Origin: Bradyrhizobium diazoefficiens
Lineage (GTDB): Bacteria; Pseudomonadota; Alphaproteobacteria; Rhizobiales; Xanthobacteraceae
Direction: 5' to 3'
Length of the DNA: 64,000 bases
Assembly (NCBI RefSeq): GCF_016616235.1
Contig: NZ_CP067100.1
Location: 3,469,001-3,533,000 of the forward strand
Below are positions 34,580 to 42,872 of the stretch, piece after piece. Position 1 is the stretch's first letter, and each line of letters starts with the position of its first letter. The notes beneath the pieces were generated by a model that was not told where the DNA came from, did no database searches, and was given only the letters and a program-made list of their open reading frames with translations. Position numbers and translations under genes: made by a program.

Positions 34580-34615
34580 GGCGGCCTCCCGGTGGTGGAG
34601 TGCCAGTGTTCTTGT

Positions 34616-35494
34616 TCATTTCCTGGCCCTCTTGTTGTGCTGTTGCGTCTCGGTCGCCGGTCCCGCCGCGTGCACGACCGCGCGGATGCTATCGGCGAGC
34701 GCGGCAATGCGCGGGCCGATCTCGCCCTCCAGCTGGCCCGGCTGCGGCCGGAACGCGGGGATGCCGCAGTTGATCGAGAACGACTGATCCAGCTCGGGCA
34801 CGTGAAACAGCGGTGCGGCGACGGCGTGGATCGCGACGATGTATTCGCCAAAACAGGTGCAGAAGCCGCGGCTGGCGCATTGGGTGAGCCCGGCGCGGTA
34901 TCGGTCGCGGAAGGCCGCCCACAGCCCGGCGTCTTCGGCGGCGATCTGCCGTTCGAGCCGGTCCGCATCGGCCGGCGGCAGGGTCGCCGCGGCGGCGCGG
35001 CCCATCGCGGTCATCACGACCGGAATCGGCATGCCGACATCGGGGACGTGAGGACCGACGTCGCCGGAGCGCGCGGTCTCGACATAGATCATGGAGGTCC
35101 CATCGAGCAGGCCGATCGAGACCGTGCCGCGGACACTCTGCGCGAGCTCCTGCATCATCGGCCGCGCCACCTGCCGGAACTGCATGTTGGCGAGCAACGG
35201 ATGCGCCATCCGCAGGGCGCGCGCACCCAAGCGGTATTTCGTGCGCGCGGCCTCATAGCGGAGATATCCGAGCTCGGCCAGGGTGTGCGTCAGCCGCGCT
35301 ACGGTCGGCCGCGGGATGCCCGTCAGCCGGGAGAGCTCCATGTTGCCGAGCAGCGTGGTCCCGGCCTTGAAGGCCTCGAGCACCACGAGACCCTTTGCGA
35401 GCGTCGTTGCGAAGGCGGCGTCATCGGCGCTCGACGCCAGCACCGCGGCGGCGGACGAGGAGGCGCGGGTCGGTTTGGACGCGGTTCGAGCCAT
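34616..35494 (-). CDS. IclR-family transcriptional regulator
   Basis: 292 residues from the ATG at 35494; a GTG at 35539 would add 15. An Ala/Ser-rich N-tail is followed by the winged helix at about 30-90 (LAKGLVVLEAFKAG, then NMELSRLTGIPRPTVARLTH). The effector domain follows, with VSIGLLDGTSMIYVETA, CASRGFCTCFGEYI and a C-terminal INCGIPAFRPQPGQL. IclR proteins commonly control aromatic or dicarboxylate catabolism. The downstream Bug gene is a likely target. A candidate operator is at 35555-35571. Confidence 0.88.
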   Translation of the reverse strand: MARTASKPTRASSSAAAVLASSADDAAFATTLAKGLVVLEAFKAGTTLLGNMELSRLTGIPRPTVARLTHTLAELGYLRYEAARTKYRLGARALRMAHPLLANMQFRQVARPMMQELAQSVRGTVSIGLLDGTSMIYVETARSGDVGPHVPDVGMPIPVVMTAMGRAAAATLPPADADRLERQIAAEDAGLWAAFRDRYRAGLTQCASRGFCTCFGEYIVAIHAVAAPLFHVPELDQSFSINCGIPAFRPQPGQLEGEIGPRIAALADSIRAVVHAAGPATETQQHNKRARK

Positions 35495-35554
35495 GCTGGC
35501 TTCATGAACCCGGCGAAGGCCGTTGTCCAATAAATTCACACAATTGCTATCTAT

Positions 35555-35571
35555 CGTCCACTATACGGACG
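35555..35571. promoter_or_regulatory. Candidate IclR operator (inverted repeat)
   Basis: CGTCC-ACTATAC-GGACG, a 17-base palindrome with perfect 5-base arms, 61 bases upstream of the IclR ATG. A related half site GTCCAATA is at 35525-35532. The position suits autoregulation and control of the divergent membrane protein gene. Confidence 0.5.
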
Positions 35572-35705
35572 CCACACTTCCCCGTGGGTTGGGCGAAAAG
35601 CAGCGCGAAAAAGCACTGCCGCACACAGTTTTTTGTCGTGATTCCACGGTGTGTTGTGACAAGATTATTACGAGGATATGTCACGTCGATTACACGGAGC
35701 GATTC

Positions 35706-36548
35706 ATGTTGCGGTGGCAGACACGATCAAATCCCCTCGCGTGGTGGTGGGGGTCCCTGACGCTGGTCAGCGCTGCCAACATCCTCGTCTGGTTCATGCT
35801 GTACCGCGAGTTCTATCCAACGGTTGCCGGCAGTGTCGGCGGCGGCTCCGACGCCGGCCTGATGTTCCTGCTGTGCGCCGCCTATGTGTTTGGCTGCGCC
35901 TTTCGCTCGGTACTGCCGCGCGCCGACGTGCAGCGCATCTGTCTGTTCGACACCTGGCTGTCGAGCGTCTTCGTCGGCCGCACGGTCGCGACCGTGGCTG
36001 AAGTCTGCTTCGCCGCACAATGGGCCATCATCCTGCACCAGTTCGGCACCATGACGGGCGCGGAGACCGCGGTGACCATCGCCTGGATGATCGTGCCTGT
36101 CATCATCATCGCTGAGTGTTTCTCCTGGTACGCGGTCGTGACCACCAACTTCCTGTACAACGCGATCGAGAACTCGCTGTGGGCGGTGACCTTCTTCCTC
36201 GCCGGCATCGCGCTGTGCCGCTTGATGCCGGAATTCCAGGGCGTGGTGCGCTGGGCGCTGATCGCGGGCATCGTCGGCATCGCCTGCTTCCTCGCCTTCC
36301 TCGTCACCGTCGATGTGCCGATGTATCTCAGCCGCTGGCGGGCAGGGCATGCCGAGGGCGGCAGGTTCCTGGGCTTCCTCGAAGGCCTGCATGACGTCTC
36401 GACGCGCTGGGTGGTGACCCACGACATCGCCCACTGGAAGGGCGAGCTGACCTGGATGTTCCTGTATTTCAGCGCCGCTGTGTGGTCGAGCCTCGCGCTT
36501 TGCGCGCTCTATGCCATGGAAGGCTATCTCACGCGGTATCTGGCCTGA
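35706..36548 (+). CDS. Polytopic membrane protein of unknown function
   Basis: 280 residues with about seven hydrophobic helices, e.g. LTLVSAANILVWFMLYREFY, AETAVTIAWMIVPVIIIAEC and WALIAGIVGIACFLAFLVTV. Conserved-looking polar residues sit in TTNFLYNAIENSLW and HDIAHWKGELTWMF near the C-terminus; the latter His and Glu residues could bind haem or metal. The ATG at 35706 was chosen over in-frame upstream ATGs because the earlier sequence has no membrane or domain character. Its 3' end overlaps the convergent regulator by 20 bases. Confidence 0.68.
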   Translation: MLRWQTRSNPLAWWWGSLTLVSAANILVWFMLYREFYPTVAGSVGGGSDAGLMFLLCAAYVFGCAFRSVLPRADVQRICLFDTWLSSVFVGRTVATVAEVCFAAQWAIILHQFGTMTGAETAVTIAWMIVPVIIIAECFSWYAVVTTNFLYNAIENSLWAVTFFLAGIALCRLMPEFQGVVRWALIAGIVGIACFLAFLVTVDVPMYLSRWRAGHAEGGRFLGFLEGLHDVSTRWVVTHDIAHWKGELTWMFLYFSAAVWSSLALCALYAMEGYLTRYLA

Positions 36549-37206
36549 TCGCTCGGGCGTCGCCGAGATCGACCTCGGTCAACAATCCCTGGCGCAGTGC
36601 CAGCCGGACCAGCTCGATGTCGGAGCCGACGCCGAGCTTGTCCTTGATCAGCGAATGCAGGTTCGCCACTGTCTTCGGGCTGACATGCAGCGTCTCGGCG
36701 ATCTCGTCCGTCGTGTTCTCGGCGAGCAAAAGCCGCAGCACCTCGAACTCGCGCGGGGTGAGCACGTCGGCGGCCGAGCTCTCGCCGCTGATCCGGCTCA
36801 GCGCCAACTCGTGGTCGATATCGGGGCTGATCGCGATCTTGCCGGCCAGCACATCCATCACTGCGCGTATCAGCGTCTCCGGCGGGCTCATCTTCGTGAC
36901 GTAACCGCGCGCGCCGGCCCGGATCGCCTGCACGGCGAAGCCGGCATTCTGGTGCATGGTGAAGACGAGGATCCGTGCGGCCTTGTCCCATTGCCTGATG
37001 CGCCTGATAGCCTCGATGCCGCCGATGCCGGGCAGGCTCAGATCCATGATGACGAGATCGGGCGCCTCGGATTTGAACAGCCGATAGGCCTCGGCGCCGT
37101 CGGCCGCCTCGGCGACGACGCGCAGGCCCGGCTGCTTCTCGAGCACGGAGCGATAGCCTTCGCGGACGACGGAATGATCGTCGACCAGCAGAATCGTCGC
37201 GGTCAT
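36529..37206 (-). CDS. NarL/FixJ-type response regulator
   Basis: 225 residues. The receiver domain spans 1-120 with acidic pocket DD (9-10), phospho-acceptor Asp55 in VIMDLSLPG and the conserved Thr/Lys at FTMHQ and TKMSPPE. The LuxR-type helix-turn-helix is at about 145-205 (LTPREFEVLRLLLAEN, then LHVSPKTVANLHSLIKDKLG). It starts inside the last codons of the partner kinase (4-base ATGA overlap, 37203-37206), a coupled kinase-regulator pair. It overlaps the convergent membrane-protein gene by 20 bases. Confidence 0.93.
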   Translation of the reverse strand: MTATILLVDDHSVVREGYRSVLEKQPGLRVVAEAADGAEAYRLFKSEAPDLVIMDLSLPGIGGIEAIRRIRQWDKAARILVFTMHQNAGFAVQAIRAGARGYVTKMSPPETLIRAVMDVLAGKIAISPDIDHELALSRISGESSAADVLTPREFEVLRLLLAENTTDEIAETLHVSPKTVANLHSLIKDKLGVGSDIELVRLALRQGLLTEVDLGDARAIRPDTA

Positions 37207-38585
37207 GCCGCGTGCTCCAGCACGGGCTGATCGGCGGCCGGGAGCGGAATGACGAGACGCAGTGCTGAGCCGCCATTGGGGCCGGCCTCGAAGCTCAGCC
37301 GGCCGCGCAGGGCTGCGACGCGCTCCCGCATGCCGAGCAGGCCCATGCCGGATTTGCCGGCGGGATCGGTCGATCGTCCGTCATCGTCGATCGCAAGCGC
37401 GATCTCGTCAGCGCGCATCGTCACTTCCAGGCTGACCCGCGTGGCGCCGGCGTGCTTGGCGGCATTGGTGAGCGCCTCCTGGACGATCCGGTAGAGATTG
37501 GCGCTGATCGTGGCCGGCAGGCTCTCGAACGCGCCGTCGAAGCGGATCGAAAAGCGCGTCTCGCCGCGGCTGCGTCCGTTCCAGCCCGCAACGAGACCTT
37601 CGAGGCTGGCGACCAACCCCAGCTCCTCGACATCGGGCGGGCGCAGCCGGAACAACGCGCCGCGCAGCGTCTCCATCATGCCCGTCGCGGTCCGCGCGAT
37701 GCCGTCGCATTCGCCGAGCAACGACGGGCAGTCCTGCGCGGCGGTCTGGCGGGCCGAGGAGGCGAGCGCCCGGATGGCGGCCAGCGACTGGCCGAACTCG
37801 TCGTGCAGTTCGCGCGCGAGATGGCGGCGCTCCTCGTCCTGGAGCGCGATCAGCTTCCGCGTCAGCTCGCTGCGCTCGGCCAGGGCGGTATCGAGGCTCT
37901 CGGCGAGATGGTTGAAGACGTCGCGGATGGCGGAGAGCTCGGCGAGGTCGAACGGCGGCAGCCGCGCGGTGAGATCGCCAGCGGCAATCTGCTCGAGGCC
38001 GGTGCGGATCATCCGGGTCGGGTGCAGCGCGCGCGCGAGCGCGGCATAGACCAGCGCGCACAGCAGCGGCAAGGCGATCGCAAGCGCGATCATCAGACGG
38101 CCGGCCTCGTGCCAGGCCTCGGCTGTCTGCACCGCCGGGTCGAGCCAGACCACGGCTTCCCCGAGCTTTGCTCCGCGCACGATCACCGCCCGTGCCGCCT
38201 CGCGGCCCGGGTCGAACAGGCTGCGATAGAAGGCCGTGAAGGCCTGCGGCGGCGGGGCAGCCGGAGGCACGCCGCTACAAAAGCGCTGGAGGATGTCGCC
38301 GCTCGCGCCGCGGAATGCCAGACACAGGCCGGGCGTCATCACATAGGCCGAAACGGGGTCGAGGTTCGGGAAGTCCGCGCGCGGGCCCGCCCCCCACTGG
38401 ACCTTGCCCTGTTGCAGCTCGAGCGACTTCGCCACGATGGCGGCGATGCCGTCGATGCGCGCATGCGCCGCGCGGTCGGCCGTGATGAGGAAATAGGCGG
38501 AGATCGCGGCGAAGCAGGCGGCCGATATCGCGGCCACGCGCAACGTCAGCCGGACCTTGAGATCGAATCTCGGGCGGTTCCACAT
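37203..38585 (-). CDS. NarX/UhpB-type sensor histidine kinase (HisKA_3)
   Basis: 460 residues from the ATG at 38585. TM1 lies near 12-32 (VAAISAACFAAISAYFLIT), with a periplasmic sensor to about 165 containing the Cys pair CLAF/RFCSG. TM2 is near 170-192, then HAMP. HisKA_3 has phospho-acceptor His261 in LARELHDEFGQ. HATPase has SANLYRIVQEALTNAAKHA and GMGLLGMRERV. This is the cognate kinase of the overlapping NarL-type regulator. The longer frame to 38738 lacks a plausible start. Confidence 0.9.
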   Translation of the reverse strand: MWNRPRFDLKVRLTLRVAAISAACFAAISAYFLITADRAAHARIDGIAAIVAKSLELQQGKVQWGAGPRADFPNLDPVSAYVMTPGLCLAFRGASGDILQRFCSGVPPAAPPPQAFTAFYRSLFDPGREAARAVIVRGAKLGEAVVWLDPAVQTAEAWHEAGRLMIALAIALPLLCALVYAALARALHPTRMIRTGLEQIAAGDLTARLPPFDLAELSAIRDVFNHLAESLDTALAERSELTRKLIALQDEERRHLARELHDEFGQSLAAIRALASSARQTAAQDCPSLLGECDGIARTATGMMETLRGALFRLRPPDVEELGLVASLEGLVAGWNGRSRGETRFSIRFDGAFESLPATISANLYRIVQEALTNAAKHAGATRVSLEVTMRADEIALAIDDDGRSTDPAGKSGMGLLGMRERVAALRGRLSFEAGPNGGSALRLVIPLPAADQPVLEHAA

Positions 38586-38774
38586 CGGCGGGCACCTGAC
38601 GCGAACGGGTTTGTCGCATCTCACATTAAACGGCAGAACGGAAGCGGCGGAAAGCATCACGCTTACCGCAGCGCAATGTCGTGAAATTTTCCCGGTGCTC
38701 GCCGGGACAGGCACGGATGCACGGCCCGAGACTGCCATCCAGGCTGCGTCGCCGCTCCATCATACGAGGCCCGC

Positions 38775-39647
38775 ATGCGCCGCACCTGGTTGATCCTTTC
38801 CGCTCTTCTGTTGGTCCTCCCGGTGGCCTCGTCGCGGTCAGGTGCCGAGACTGCCGTTGGGGTCGCCATGGACGATTTCAGCTACACCGATACGTCGGGC
38901 GAGCCGGCCAATCAGACCGCCGCCCACGAGCGGCGGCTGTCGGCATTCATGGCGGCGCTCAGGCGGGACATCAGCGAGGGTGGGCGCTACCGGCTCGTAG
39001 CCTCCGCCCAGGACGGTGCGGCATTCAAGGTCATTGGCGGCATCCAGAAGACCAGCACGCTGGTGCAATGGGCCAAGGTCGCCGTGCTCGACGTCGGCGC
39101 CAGGAAGCTCCTGATGGACAAGCTCTACACCTTCCGCGGCGACAATGATGAATCATGGGAGCGCGCCGAGACCTTCGTGTCCCGCGAGGTCATGGCCGCG
39201 CTCGCCACGCCTGCGCCGGTCGCGCTGGCGGTGTTCGATTTCGAGCTCGAGGATGCCACTGCCGCATCGGCGGGCGCCTCGGCCACATCGGATGCATCCT
39301 ACCTTGCCGAAGTCACCAGCAGCGTGCGCGAGGCACTGGGCCAGTCCGGCCGCTACCGCCTCGTCGATGTCGGCGAGGCGAATGAACAGGCCGTGAAGGC
39401 GCATGCATTGCGGGACTGTGCGGGCTGCGAGGCGGCGATCGCGCAAAAGCTCGGCGCGGATCAGTCGCTGATCGGCGTGGTGCGGCGGGTCAGCCGCACC
39501 GAATACACGCTCGGCTTCCAGGTCCGTGACGCCAGGACCGGCGCGGTGCTGGCGCGCGGCGACAGTGGCCTGCGCATGGGCGCAGACTATTCATGGAAGC
39601 GCGGCGCCGTGCGGCTGGTCAGCGACCGGTTGATCGAAAGCCGGTAG
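38775..39647 (+). CDS. Exported DUF2380/DUF3280-like protein
   Basis: 290 residues. The signal peptide MRRTWLILSALLLVLPVASS is cleaved near residue 24. Two similar modules follow, each opening with (V/L)A(V/M)xDF: GVAMDDFSYTDTSGE in the first and LAVFDFELEDATAAS in the second, with ISEGGRYRLV / GQSGRYRLV in each. Such proteins often lie beside two-component systems and quinoprotein dehydrogenases, and this one is divergent from a HisKA_3 kinase. It may act as a periplasmic input to that kinase. The Cys pair CAGC is notable but is not a CxxCH haem site. Confidence 0.72.
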   Translation: MRRTWLILSALLLVLPVASSRSGAETAVGVAMDDFSYTDTSGEPANQTAAHERRLSAFMAALRRDISEGGRYRLVASAQDGAAFKVIGGIQKTSTLVQWAKVAVLDVGARKLLMDKLYTFRGDNDESWERAETFVSREVMAALATPAPVALAVFDFELEDATAASAGASATSDASYLAEVTSSVREALGQSGRYRLVDVGEANEQAVKAHALRDCAGCEAAIAQKLGADQSLIGVVRRVSRTEYTLGFQVRDARTGAVLARGDSGLRMGADYSWKRGAVRLVSDRLIESR

Positions 39648-39660
39648 GCCTCGCCGCTGC

Positions 39661-40692
39661 CTAGAACGTCAACTGCACCTTCATCGATCGCGCGCGGTCG
39701 CTGGCGAGCTCGAAGGCGGCGACCGCGTTCTCGAACGGCATGGTGGCCGTGATCAGCGGCTTGACGTCGATCAAGCCTTCGCCCATCAGCCGCACCGCGA
39801 GCTCGAACTCGGGATCGAAGCGGAAGGTGCCGCGGAGCTGCAATTCCTTGGCGACGATGGTGTTGATCGGCAGCGTCATCTCGCCGCCGAGGCCGAGCTG
39901 CACCAGCGTTGCGCCGGGCCTGAGCACGTCGAGCGCGGCGCGCAGCGCAGCCTGATTGCCGGACGCTTCGAACAGCGTGTCGAACACACCCTTGCCGGCG
40001 CGCCAGGGATCGAGTGCGGTGGCGTTGGCCGCGACATTGAAGGCGTGGGTCGCGCCAAGCTTTTTCGCCATCGCCAGCGGGGCATCGGCGACATCGGTCA
40101 CGACGATCTCGGCCGCACCGCCGAAGCGCGAGACGAGGATCATCAGCGCACCGATCGGACCGCAGCCGGTAATCAGCACGCGCTTGCCGAGGAGGGGGCC
40201 GGCTTGCTTGCCGGCGTGGAGACACACCGCGAGCGGTTCGGCGACTGCAGCTTCCGCCAGCGACAGCTTGTCGGAGATCGGCACGGCCTGCGTGGCATCG
40301 ACCGTGATGAACTCGCGAAAACCGCCCTGCACATGGGGAAACCGCATCGCGCTGCCGAGGAAGCGCATGTCGATGCACTGGTTGCGCAGGCCCTCCTGGC
40401 AGTGCAGGCACTGGCCGCACGGCCTGCTCGGATTGACGGCGACGCGCGTGCCCGGCTTGAGGCTGGTGACGTCGTCACCGACATCAGCGACCACGCCGGC
40501 GATCTCGTGCCCCAGCGCCATCGGCTCACGGATGCGCACGACGCCGAAACCGCCGTGATGATAGTAGTGCAGGTCCGAGCCGCAGATGCCGCCATTGGCG
40601 ATCTTGACGCGGACCTCGCCCGGCCCGGGCGCCGGATCCGGGTAGTTGTCGATCCGCAGATCCTTCGGGGCGTGGATGACGACGGCGCGCAT
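39661..40692 (-). CDS. idnD: L-idonate 5-dehydrogenase (zinc alcohol dehydrogenase family)
   Basis: 343 residues. A medium-chain dehydrogenase that oxidises L-idonate to 5-ketogluconate with NAD(P). Catalytic zinc ligands are Cys in GGICGSDLHYYHHGG and His/Glu in LGHEIAG. The structural zinc site is the CGQCLHCQ...C cluster, and the Rossmann fold shows ITGCGPIGAL. GFGVVRIREPMALGHE matches IdnD closely. It is followed upstream on the same strand by the gluconate 5-dehydrogenase gene (22-base gap), the next pathway step. Confidence 0.88.
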   Translation of the reverse strand: MRAVVIHAPKDLRIDNYPDPAPGPGEVRVKIANGGICGSDLHYYHHGGFGVVRIREPMALGHEIAGVVADVGDDVTSLKPGTRVAVNPSRPCGQCLHCQEGLRNQCIDMRFLGSAMRFPHVQGGFREFITVDATQAVPISDKLSLAEAAVAEPLAVCLHAGKQAGPLLGKRVLITGCGPIGALMILVSRFGGAAEIVVTDVADAPLAMAKKLGATHAFNVAANATALDPWRAGKGVFDTLFEASGNQAALRAALDVLRPGATLVQLGLGGEMTLPINTIVAKELQLRGTFRFDPEFELAVRLMGEGLIDVKPLITATMPFENAVAAFELASDRARSMKVQLTF

Positions 40693-40714
40693 GGTCTCGT
40701 TCCCTGTTTCGCGA

Positions 40715-41482
40715 TTACATCGCGGCGATCATGCCGCCATCGACATAGATGATCTGGCCGTTGACGTAAGTGGAAGCGTCGGAGGCGAGGAAGATCGCCG
40801 CGCCCACCAGCTCGTCCGGCTTGCCCCAGCGTTTTGAGGGGATGCGGCCCATCAGCCAGTTGTTGAAATCGGTGTTGTTGACCAGTGCCTCGTTCATGTC
40901 GGTGAGCATGTAGCCGGGGCCGATCGCGTTGGCCTGGATGCCGTGCTGGGCCCATTCCACCGCCATCGAGCGGGTCAGATTTTTGATGCCGCCCTTGGCC
41001 GCGGTGTAGGGCGCGATCGTCGGCCGCGCCAGCTCGCTGCCGAGCGAGCCGATATTGACGATCTTGCCGTGCTTGCGCGGGATCATGCGCCTGGCCGCCT
41101 CGCGGCCGATCACGAAGGCGCTGGTGAGGTTGGTCTCGATCACCTTGCGCCATTCGTCGGTGGTGAATTCCACCAGCGGCTTGCGATGCTGGATGCCGGC
41201 ATTGTTGACGAGGATGTCGACCGCGAGTCCCTCGCGGTCGAAGCGCTCGAAGGCCGCCACGATCGCGGGCTCGTCGGTGACGTTGAAGGCGGCGCCTTCG
41301 GCCTGATGGCCGGCGGCACGAAATTCGGCGACGGCCTGCTCGACACGCCTGGCATCGACGCCGTTGATGATCAGTTTTGCGCCGGCCTTCGCCATGCCCT
41401 CGGCAATGGCGCGGCCGAGCCCGCGGGAGGAGCCGGTCACCAGCGCAGTGCGGCCGGACAGATTGAACAGGGCGGTGCTCAT
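40715..41482 (-). CDS. idnO: Gluconate 5-dehydrogenase (SDR)
   Basis: 255 residues. An SDR enzyme interconverting 5-ketogluconate and gluconate. The cofactor motif TGSSRGLGRAIAEG is at about 15-28, NNAGIQHRKP near 93, catalytic Ser in NIGSLGSELARP and YTAAK downstream. IQHRKPLVEF and the C-terminal SDASTYVNGQIIYVDGGM are characteristic of IdnO/Ga5DH. It lies between idnD and the enolase-superfamily gene, all on the minus strand with gaps of 22 and 12 bases, forming one operon. Confidence 0.88.
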   Translation of the reverse strand: MSTALFNLSGRTALVTGSSRGLGRAIAEGMAKAGAKLIINGVDARRVEQAVAEFRAAGHQAEGAAFNVTDEPAIVAAFERFDREGLAVDILVNNAGIQHRKPLVEFTTDEWRKVIETNLTSAFVIGREAARRMIPRKHGKIVNIGSLGSELARPTIAPYTAAKGGIKNLTRSMAVEWAQHGIQANAIGPGYMLTDMNEALVNNTDFNNWLMGRIPSKRWGKPDELVGAAIFLASDASTYVNGQIIYVDGGMIAAM

Positions 41483-41494
41483 CTCAAAAAATCC

Positions 41495-42694
41495 TCAGAC
41501 GTTGGAGCGGCGTACGGTGAGATCGCTGCGATCGAAGACGGCGGGCAGAAGGTCGACACCAAGGCCGGGGCCTTCCATCGGAAAGACATAGCCGTCCTTG
41601 ATCACAGGCATCGTGGTGACGAGTTCATTGTACCAGCCCTTGTAGAAGGCGCGCACCGATTCCTGGATCAGCGTGTTGGGCTGGCTGAACGACATGTGGA
41701 TGGCGGCGATGAAGCCGACCGGGCCGATGCAATCATGCGGCGCAAAGGGCCGATGATAGGTCTCGGCCATCGCCGCGATTTTGCGGCCCTCGGTGAGGCC
41801 GCCGGTCCAGCACAGATCGGCCATCACCACATGCATGGCGTCGCGGTCGAGCATGTCCTTGTAGGGAAAGCGCGAGCCCAGCGTCTCGCTGGCGCAGACC
41901 CAGACGTCGGTCGAACGGGCGTATTCGGCCAGCGCCTGCGGCGAGTTCATGCGGATCGGGTCTTCGTACCAGGTCGGCTTGTAGGGCTCGAGCGCGCGCG
42001 CGATCTGCTTGGCGGTCGGCAGATTCCACAGCGAGTGGAGCTCGACCATGATCTCCATCTTGTCACCGACGGCTTTGCGGATCTTCTCGAACGGCTCGAT
42101 CGCGTGCTTCATCTGGGCTGCGGTGATGTAGAGGCCTTTGTTCTCCTGCGCGGCGGGATCGAACGGCCAGATCTTCATCGCCGAGATGCCGCTTTCCAAG
42201 AGGCTCTCGGCGAGCGCATCGGCGTGATGCATGAAGCCGTCGAGATCCTCGTAAGGTCCCTTGGCGGCGCCGAGATTCCAGTTGGCGACCGGGCTGATAT
42301 TGGTCGAGCGAACGTATTGGGTGCCGGCGCAGGTATTGTAGATGCGCTGCTTGTCGCGGCAGAGGCCGCCGAGCATCTGGTGCACCGGCTGATTGCAGAC
42401 TTTGCCGAACAAATCCCACAGCGCGATGTCGATCGCCGAGGCTGCGCGGTACTCGACGCCTGTGGAGGACTGTGCCATCGGCAGGTTCAGCATGTCGCGA
42501 TGGATCGCTTCGATGTGCAGGGGATTGCGGCCGAGCAGGCGGCCGGCAAAGGTATCGTGGATCTGCGCTTCGACGGCGCCTGCGCCATAGAAGGTCTCGC
42601 CGAGACCGATCACGCCCGTGTCGGTGTGAACGCGCACCCAGATGACGTTGGAGAATTCCTCGGTGCGCAGCGTCTCGATCGACGTGATCTTCAC
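41495..42694 (-). CDS. Enolase-superfamily acid-sugar dehydratase (mandelate racemase/muconate lactonizing family)
   Basis: 399 residues from a GTG at 42694, preceded by GGGAGGAC; an ATG at 42748 is less well placed. Metal ligands are visible as Glu in MVELHSLW, Glu in WYEDP and Glu in CASETLG, and His in FAPHDCIGP is the likely general acid/base of the C-terminal barrel. KIWPFDP near residue 175 supplies the barrel-strand Lys. The arrangement fits a dehydratase for a six-carbon aldonate. The substrate is unknown; idnD/idnO point to gluconate, idonate or galactonate-type acids. Confidence 0.82.
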   Translation of the reverse strand: MKITSIETLRTEEFSNVIWVRVHTDTGVIGLGETFYGAGAVEAQIHDTFAGRLLGRNPLHIEAIHRDMLNLPMAQSSTGVEYRAASAIDIALWDLFGKVCNQPVHQMLGGLCRDKQRIYNTCAGTQYVRSTNISPVANWNLGAAKGPYEDLDGFMHHADALAESLLESGISAMKIWPFDPAAQENKGLYITAAQMKHAIEPFEKIRKAVGDKMEIMVELHSLWNLPTAKQIARALEPYKPTWYEDPIRMNSPQALAEYARSTDVWVCASETLGSRFPYKDMLDRDAMHVVMADLCWTGGLTEGRKIAAMAETYHRPFAPHDCIGPVGFIAAIHMSFSQPNTLIQESVRAFYKGWYNELVTTMPVIKDGYVFPMEGPGLGVDLLPAVFDRSDLTVRRSNV

Positions 42695-42786
42695 GGCAAT
42701 TGTCCTCCCATCACAGGCGCATTGCGCCGGCCTGTTTTCATTCCGCATCGCAACATATCGCGGACCGCTGGGAGTCTTACGCCTGC

Positions 42787-42802
42787 TTGTAATATATCAC
42801 AA
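42787..42802. promoter_or_regulatory. Candidate GntR operator
   Basis: TTGTAATATATCACAA, an imperfect 16-base palindrome with 14 of 16 positions symmetric. It lies in the divergent region, 71 bases before the GntR start and 93 bases before the dehydratase start. FCD-type GntR proteins favour AT-rich TNGT...ACNA palindromes. Confidence 0.5.
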
Positions 42803-42872
42803 CATGTTTTAAGAGTGCCACAAACAAGGCGCCACCCTGCAATGAGAGCGCGGGCTGACGGGAGAGAACGAC

